Of a stretch of 37,546 nt of DNA, positions 33,331 to 37,546 are shown in pieces (positions within the stretch are counted from its first letter, which is position 1; every line of letters begins with the position of its first letter). Made by a program: the position numbers and the translations under genes. The notes below the pieces were generated by a model. The model ran no database searches and had not been told where the DNA came from. It was given only the letters and a program-made list of their open reading frames with translations. The stretch is taken from the NCBI GenBank assembly GCA_050289385.1, contig JBNKFQ010000249.1, forward strand, positions 1 through 37,546, given 5' to 3'. The DNA comes from JBNKFQ01 sp050289385 (GTDB lineage Bacteria; Pseudomonadota; Gammaproteobacteria; Pseudomonadales; Porticoccaceae).

Positions 33331-34362
33331 GTGTTACAAATAGGTATTATTGGCGGCACCGGTTATACCGGTGCCGAGCTGTTACGGCTGCTGGCAGGGC
33401 ACCCGGATGTGGAAATTGCTGCTGTTACCTCGCGCACTGAAAGCGGGCGCGAGGTTGCAGACCTGTTTCCCAATTTGCGCGGGCATGTGGACCTCTGTTT
33501 TAGCGATCCTGCTCCGGAGCAATTGAGTCACTGTGACGCCGTATTTTTTGCTACGCCTCATGGTGTTGCTCATGCCATGGCCCCGGCTTTTATTGAGCAG
33601 GGGATTACAGTTATAGATTTGTCTGCGGATTTCCGCATTCGCGATATTGAAGTCTGGGAGCACTGGTATGGCCAGCCGCACGGTTGCCCAAAACTGGTGA
33701 CACAGGCGGTATACGGTTTACCCGAGGTTAATCGGGCACGGATTGTCGATGCACAGTTGATTGCTTGCCCCGGCTGTTATCCCACTACGGTGCAGTTGGG
33801 GTTCTTGCCGCTGCTGGAGCAGGGCCTTGTTGATGTAAATGATCTGATTGCAAATTCAGCATCGGGTGCCAGTGGCGCAGGACGTCAGGCGAGTATAGAC
33901 AACTTGCTGGCAGAAGCCGGTGACAGTTTCAAAGCTTATGCAGCTGGCGGGCACCGTCACCTGCCGGAAATCGAACAAGGGTTGGCAGAGATTGCAAAAG
34001 CGCCGGTTGGGCTAACTTTTGTGCCGCATTTGGTGCCGATGGCGCGCGGTATTCACTCGACACTCTATGCCAATCTGTTAAGTACGGAAGTGGACCTTCA
34101 GGATCTTTATGAACAACGTTACAAGGATGAGGCTTTTGTGGATGTGCTGCTGCCAGGCTCTCACCCGCAAACCCGCACAGTGAAGGGCTCCAACACCTGT
34201 ATGATCAGTGTGTTCCGGCCGCGTAATGGCAACAAGGTGGTGGTGTTGGTGGTAGAGGATAATCTGGTGAAAGGAGCGTCAGGGCAGGCAGTGCAGTGCC
34301 TTAATATACGGTTTGGATTGCCTGAGACTAGCGGTCTTGATGCACCTGCACTGTTTCCGTAA
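33331..34362 (+). CDS. argC: N-acetyl-gamma-glutamyl-phosphate reductase
   Basis: The GTG at 33331 is the natural start: it opens directly on the NAD(P)-binding MLQIGIIGGTGYTGAELLRLL and gives 343 residues, the usual size. An AAGGCGGG sequence precedes it. Further marks are FFATPHGVAHAM, the catalytic Cys149 in ACPGCYPTTVQLG, SASGASGAGR and the C-terminal GSNTCMISVF. The enzyme makes N-acetylglutamate semialdehyde from the acyl phosphate, third step of arginine synthesis. It heads the plus-strand series argC, DUF6776, bactofilin and erpA, and is divergent from the ClC gene. Confidence 0.97.
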   Translation: MLQIGIIGGTGYTGAELLRLLAGHPDVEIAAVTSRTESGREVADLFPNLRGHVDLCFSDPAPEQLSHCDAVFFATPHGVAHAMAPAFIEQGITVIDLSADFRIRDIEVWEHWYGQPHGCPKLVTQAVYGLPEVNRARIVDAQLIACPGCYPTTVQLGFLPLLEQGLVDVNDLIANSASGASGAGRQASIDNLLAEAGDSFKAYAAGGHRHLPEIEQGLAEIAKAPVGLTFVPHLVPMARGIHSTLYANLLSTEVDLQDLYEQRYKDEAFVDVLLPGSHPQTRTVKGSNTCMISVFRPRNGNKVVVLVVEDNLVKGASGQAVQCLNIRFGLPETSGLDAPALFP

Positions 34363-34425
34363 TGCTTGTTCCTCCGGTTACAGGGGTCGAGCAGTGAGCG
34401 CAAACCCGGGATCGGAGTTTTGAGT

Positions 34426-35136
34426 ATGGCGGGAAATGAGCGTTTGATGGTTAGCGCTTATCGGCCCGACCGAAGGCGGCAATGGCTGCTTTTGATAATT
34501 GGTCTGGTTGTTGCCAGCTTCTTTATCGGTCTGGTTTCAGGTGGTCGCTGGTTCGAATCATCAATGGTAGAAAAACGGCAATTGCAAAGGGATTTTGACG
34601 CTTTGCAGCAGGAGCAACAGCAATTGCAACAACGTCTGGCCAACGCGGAACTGACATCCGAGGTGGATCGCAATGCGCTTGAGTCGGTGCGTCTTGAGCT
34701 GTCCACGCTGCAAGGCAATTTGTCTGATGCGCAAGATGAATTGAGTTTTTATCGCAACCTGTTACAACAGGAGGGTGCGGCCCAGGGGCTGATTATCAGC
34801 GCTTTCAGCCTCACCACAAACGATACCGGTGGATTTGGCTATCGAATGGTTGTGCAGCAGCGCGCGGGTAAGCTTAAAAAAATAAAAGTCACGGCGGCTG
34901 TTAAAGTGGTGGGCATGTTTGAGGGAGTGGAGACTTTATTGAAACTGACAGACCTGGACCCTGAACTCGAAAAGGCAAGTTTGTCGCTACAGTTCCGTTA
35001 CTTTTATATCCATGACGGAACGTTGATGTTGCCAGAGGGATTTGAGCCTCAGGTGGTAAGAGTAAAAGTATGGCCCGCCGGGCAGAAGAAAAAAGCAATT
35101 GAGCGTGAATTTGAATGGCAGGTTGAGGAGTTCTGA
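34426..35136 (+). CDS. DUF6776 membrane-anchored coiled-coil protein
   Basis: The ATG at 34426 follows GGAG; a second in-frame ATG (34447) is possible. The product of about 236 residues has a short basic cytoplasmic N-terminus, one membrane helix (about residues 21-40), a coiled coil rich in Gln and Leu (about 46-120) and a C-terminal beta-rich domain ending in EFEWQVEEF. This is the DUF6776 layout found beside argC and bactofilin genes in related bacteria. It overlaps no gene but ends two bases before the bactofilin start. The function is unknown; coupling to a bactofilin and an anchored coiled coil suggest a cell-envelope or cytoskeletal membrane tether. Confidence 0.85.
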   Translation: MAGNERLMVSAYRPDRRRQWLLLIIGLVVASFFIGLVSGGRWFESSMVEKRQLQRDFDALQQEQQQLQQRLANAELTSEVDRNALESVRLELSTLQGNLSDAQDELSFYRNLLQQEGAAQGLIISAFSLTTNDTGGFGYRMVVQQRAGKLKKIKVTAAVKVVGMFEGVETLLKLTDLDPELEKASLSLQFRYFYIHDGTLMLPEGFEPQVVRVKVWPAGQKKKAIEREFEWQVEEF

Positions 35137-35138
35137 TT

Positions 35139-35597
35139 GTGAAAGATCGACGGCAGAAAGGAAATAACTACGGAGCCCATACAACCACTTTGGTTGCGGC
35201 AGGTACTCATGTAAAAGGTGAGATCTGTTTTTGCGGGGATTTGGAAATTGAAGGCAAAGTGACCGGCAACATTATCGCCGAAGATGAAAGCAAGGCGCGT
35301 GTTCGCATTTTGCCTGCGGGGGAGGTTCGAGGTGAAGTATATGCGCCGACTGTTGTGGTTAATGGCTTTGTTGAAGGCAACCTGTTTGTCAGTGAGCATG
35401 TCGAACTGGCAAGCAAGGCTGTGGTCGAAGGCAATGTTCACTATCAAATGATCGAGGTGGAGAAGGGCGCTCGGGTAAACGGCAGTTTTGTGCATGATGC
35501 CGCAAAGGCAGCGGAAGCGAGAGCCGAGGCGATAGACGGCTCTGCCAGCGGTGGGCCAAGGTTGGTCGGGGTGGCCGGATTGAAATCCGAATCTTGA
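35139..35597 (+). CDS. bactofilin (polymer-forming cytoskeletal protein)
   Basis: A GTG start eight bases after GAGGAG gives 152 residues. The central part (about 18-115) is the right-handed beta-helix of bactofilins, with repeated short strands: HVKGEICFCGDLEIEGKVTGNI, GEVRGEVYAPTVVVNGFVEGNLFV and VEGNVHYQMIEVEKGARVNGSF. It is flanked by a basic N-terminal tail that could bind membrane and a disordered Ala/Glu-rich C-terminus. Bactofilins polymerise without nucleotide and scaffold cell-wall enzymes. It is directly coupled to the DUF6776 membrane protein, and an M23 peptidase is in the same block; M23 peptidases are frequent bactofilin partners. Confidence 0.93.
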   Translation: MKDRRQKGNNYGAHTTTLVAAGTHVKGEICFCGDLEIEGKVTGNIIAEDESKARVRILPAGEVRGEVYAPTVVVNGFVEGNLFVSEHVELASKAVVEGNVHYQMIEVEKGARVNGSFVHDAAKAAEARAEAIDGSASGGPRLVGVAGLKSES

Positions 35598-35625
35598 TGT
35601 CTGGAGCAGCCCCCCCCCGGGAGCC

Positions 35626-35654
35626 TTGTTATCCGCATCGGGCGCCCCCATACT
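35626..35654 (+). promoter_or_regulatory. candidate erpA promoter
   Basis: TTGTTA (35626-35631) and CATACT (35649-35654) are 17 bases apart and 69 bases upstream of the erpA ATG. Both boxes depart from consensus. A run of nine C residues lies just upstream at 35610-35618. Confidence 0.35.
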
Positions 35655-35723
35655 CTGTAAAGAGTCGTTTTTATACAAGTGCTAATAGTGTGGCACCACA
35701 ACACTCCAACCGGGCGAGCAGTA

Positions 35724-36077
35724 ATGTCTGAAATTCAAAGTTTTGAACCTGTTTCTGTAGAAGTGACAGAAAACGCAGTGAGCAAGGTCAAAAATCTGGT
35801 GGCAGAAGAAGGCAACGACGCCCTGAAGCTGCGCGTGTTCGTCACCGGCGGTGGTTGTTCCGGTTTCCAGTACGGTTTTTCTTTTGATGAAGACGTAGCC
35901 GAGGACGATACGCTGATTGAAAAGGACGGTATTACTGTGTTGGTTGATCCGCTCAGCTATCAGTATCTGGTGGGAGCAAAAGTAGACTATGAAGAGGGGC
36001 TTGCCGGCTCCCGCTTTGTTGTTAACAACCCCAATGCCTCTACCACCTGCGGTTGTGGCGCTTCATTTTCGGTATAA
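35724..36077 (+). CDS. erpA: iron-sulfur cluster insertion protein ErpA
   Basis: The ATG at 35724 gives 117 residues, matching the family. This A-type carrier has the three invariant cysteines: Cys45 in GGGCSGFQYGF and Cys109 and Cys111 in TTCGCGASF. The N-terminal VTENAVSKVKNL and central VDPLSYQYLVGAKVDYEE are also typical. ErpA delivers 4Fe-4S clusters to apoproteins, including those of isoprenoid synthesis and respiration. An upstream in-frame start at 35679 is unsupported. It is convergent with anmK, with a 33-base gap containing a T run but no clear hairpin. Confidence 0.97.
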   Translation: MSEIQSFEPVSVEVTENAVSKVKNLVAEEGNDALKLRVFVTGGGCSGFQYGFSFDEDVAEDDTLIEKDGITVLVDPLSYQYLVGAKVDYEEGLAGSRFVVNNPNASTTCGCGASFSV

Positions 36078-36110
36078 CTGGTGCCTGGTCGTTGTTTTTT
36101 TCGGGAGAGT

Positions 36111-37244
36111 TCACGAAAAGTAAACGCCTCCTAAAATAGCATCGTGGCTTGCGCCCGTAACAGCAGGCAGATTGCCGGGCATTCTTTCCAGAGTGCATTT
36201 TGCCAGCCAGGCAAAAGCGGCTCCCTCCACCAGCTTTGGATCCATACCCAGTATTGAGGTGCTGTCAACTTTTATCGGATCCAGCAGATCTTCAAGTCGA
36301 GTGACAAGCTGTGCGTTGAGTGCACCACCGCCACAAAGATACAGTTCCGCGACCGGTTGGCTGTTGTGGGCCGACAGAGATTGAATAGCTTCTGCGGTGC
36401 TGCGTGCGGTAAATTCCAGCAGAGTAGCCTGCACATCAGAAGCTGGAAGTTCATTGGAAAACCCGGTGAGTATCTGGTCCAGCCAGGCCATATTGAAGTC
36501 TTCCCTGCCAGTGCTTTTGGGACAGGGCAATGACAAAAACGGATGGTTTAGCAGTTTGTTCAAAAGCTTTAAGTGAACGCTGCCACTGGCTGCCCAGTTG
36601 CCATTGTTGTCATAAGGTTGCTCCCTGTGGCGTTGACACCAGCCATCCATTAATACGTTGGCTGGCCCGGTATCGAAACCGGTCGCTGTATCGTTAGTTG
36701 GCAACCATGTGACGTTGGCGATGCCGCCGAGGTTGAGTATGGCTCTGTTAACAACAGAAGAACGAAATACGGCATTGTGAAATGCGGGTGCCAGTGGAGC
36801 GCCCTGACCACCAAGTGCTATATCACGGCGACGGAAATCGGCGACAGTCGTGATGCTGGTGCGCGCTGCGATAACATTCGGATCGCCGATTTGCAGAGTA
36901 AAGGGATTCTCTTCATTGTGCTGTGGAGGGCGGTGCCTGATGGTCTGGCCATGGCTGCCAATGGCGGCAACCTCGCAGATATCAACGCGGTTTGCTGCCA
37001 ATAAGGTCTTGGCAGCTTCAGCAAAAATATTGCCCACAGCCACGTCACAGCGACCGAGTTTATCAACACCATCATCGCCGGGCCGGGTAAGGTCAAGAAT
37101 GTCGTTGCGCAGTGCGGTGGGAATTTCGGTTTCGTGATGAGCCAGAATTTTGGGCATTGGTGTGCTGAAATCCACCAGCACAGCGTCTACCGCATCAATG
37201 CTGGTTCCGGACATAAGGCCGATGTAAAGGAGCGGTTCAGGCAT
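36111..37244 (-). CDS. anmK: anhydro-N-acetylmuramic acid kinase
   Basis: The 377-residue product starts at the ATG at 37244 (MPEPLLYIGLMSGTSIDAVDAVLVDF), the standard AnmK opening. A TTG at 37265 would add seven residues without support. Motifs: GSHGQTIRHRP, LQIGDPNVIAARTSITTVADFRRRDIALGGQGAPLAPAFH, ILNLGGIANVT, GFDTGPANVLMD and LYLCGGGALN. It phosphorylates and opens 1,6-anhydro-MurNAc to MurNAc-6-phosphate in cell-wall recycling. It is the gene downstream of the M23 peptidase on the minus strand, an arrangement conserved in Pseudomonas as I recall it. Confidence 0.96.
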   Translation of the reverse strand: MPEPLLYIGLMSGTSIDAVDAVLVDFSTPMPKILAHHETEIPTALRNDILDLTRPGDDGVDKLGRCDVAVGNIFAEAAKTLLAANRVDICEVAAIGSHGQTIRHRPPQHNEENPFTLQIGDPNVIAARTSITTVADFRRRDIALGGQGAPLAPAFHNAVFRSSVVNRAILNLGGIANVTWLPTNDTATGFDTGPANVLMDGWCQRHREQPYDNNGNWAASGSVHLKLLNKLLNHPFLSLPCPKSTGREDFNMAWLDQILTGFSNELPASDVQATLLEFTARSTAEAIQSLSAHNSQPVAELYLCGGGALNAQLVTRLEDLLDPIKVDSTSILGMDPKLVEGAAFAWLAKCTLERMPGNLPAVTGASHDAILGGVYFS

Positions 37245-37335
37245 AGTGCATTGATGGTTGGTCAAGTGCTGAAAGTGAGGTTTTAATGGTCGAAAGCTTT
37301 TGTCCCCGACGGATTTGGCTAGCTGTCAACAGATT

Positions 37336-37546
37336 TTAACCTTCATCAGCTACTGCCCCGGTTTCCGATCTCGCCAGCAAACCCTGTTCCCGATACTGAT
37401 TGAGAGCGGCAAGCAGCGGCCCTGTTTTAGCCAAAAATCTTGCTTTCTTCGCTTTCTCGATAGGCTGTGCCTCGGGCAGCTTGACGGTTCTGGGGTTGCG
37501 GTGCACGCCGTTAACGACAAATTCATAATGAAGGTGTGGTGCTTCT
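37336..37546 (-). CDS. M23 family peptidase, C-terminal end only
   Basis: The frame runs off the right edge, so only the last 69 codons or so are seen. They begin EAPHLHYEFVVNGVHRNPRTVKLPEAQPI; the HLHYEF segment contains the last zinc-site histidine of M23 (LytM/peptidase M23) endopeptidases, and the 'VNGVHRNPRTV.LP' tail matches the long envelope peptidases found upstream of anmK in gammaproteobacteria. These cut peptidoglycan cross-links. The gap of 91 bases to anmK is compatible with an operon. The N-terminal domains cannot be described here. Confidence 0.85.
   Translation of the reverse strand, partial: EAPHLHYEFVVNGVHRNPRTVKLPEAQPIEKAKKARFLAKTGPLLAALNQYREQGLLARSETGAVADEG

Noticed and set aside
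36078..36110. Terminator between erpA and anmK
   Set aside because: A T run is present but I could not find a stable hairpin in front of it.

Overview
The window looks like chromosomal DNA of a marine-type gammaproteobacterium, most likely in the Cellvibrionales/Pseudomonadales sphere. The best evidence is the right end, where hemJ, argC, a DUF6776 membrane protein, a bactofilin, erpA, anmK and an M23 peptidase lie together. As I recall it, this is the Pseudomonas argC-erpA-anmK neighbourhood; here a ClC gene also sits between hemJ and argC. A large TonB-dependent receptor in an acyl-CoA-ligase cluster and the spinster-type MFS transporter fit the same lineage. No rRNA, tRNA, CRISPR array, transposase or phage gene was seen.

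Layout. 1-7571 is an accessory region of small genes, all on the plus strand. It holds two small membrane proteins, a translationally coupled pair of unknown membrane-anchored proteins (869-2970), an RDD protein, a GyrI-like protein, a serine hydrolase of the beta-lactamase fold, a PhzF-like isomerase, a cupin, a GFA-family zinc protein and a secreted IPT/TIG-like protein. 7733-7985 is the decayed 3' part of an nhaA antiporter gene. 7997-14948 reads as one regulated uptake and catabolic locus. On the minus strand are an alpha/beta hydrolase, a TonB receptor and an MFS transporter; diverging on the plus strand are a TetR regulator and an acyl-CoA ligase. A 25-bp near-perfect palindrome lies between the two arms. 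The order suggests outer-membrane uptake of a substrate, ester or lactone hydrolysis, CoA activation and inner-membrane transport; the substrate is unknown.

14994-24602 is mixed: hemL, a serine/threonine dehydratase, a lipase lipoprotein, a DUF6164 protein, a cytochrome c lipoprotein, a divergent azoreductase/LysR pair, a ydbS/ydbT-type PH-domain pair and ilvE. 25227-29349 carries a lipoprotein overlapping a two-domain M16 zinc peptidase, then a DUF924 gene and a good terminator. 29560-30735 encodes an alpha-helical protein that resembles the HBL/ClyA-type pore-forming toxins. The conserved housekeeping block follows to the end.

The most unusual stretch is the non-coding element at 24921-25200. 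It has 26-nt terminal inverted repeats and two inner hairpins whose loops are complementary to each other over 22 nt. Between its two halves lies a four-tract G-quadruplex motif on the minus strand. The two halves are inverted copies of one module: the sequence of the hairpin arms has diverged but each arm still pairs with its own partner. A fossil of the left end lies 20.8 kb away at 4093-4148. I do not recognise this element; a structured RNA or a non-autonomous mobile element are the two readings I consider.
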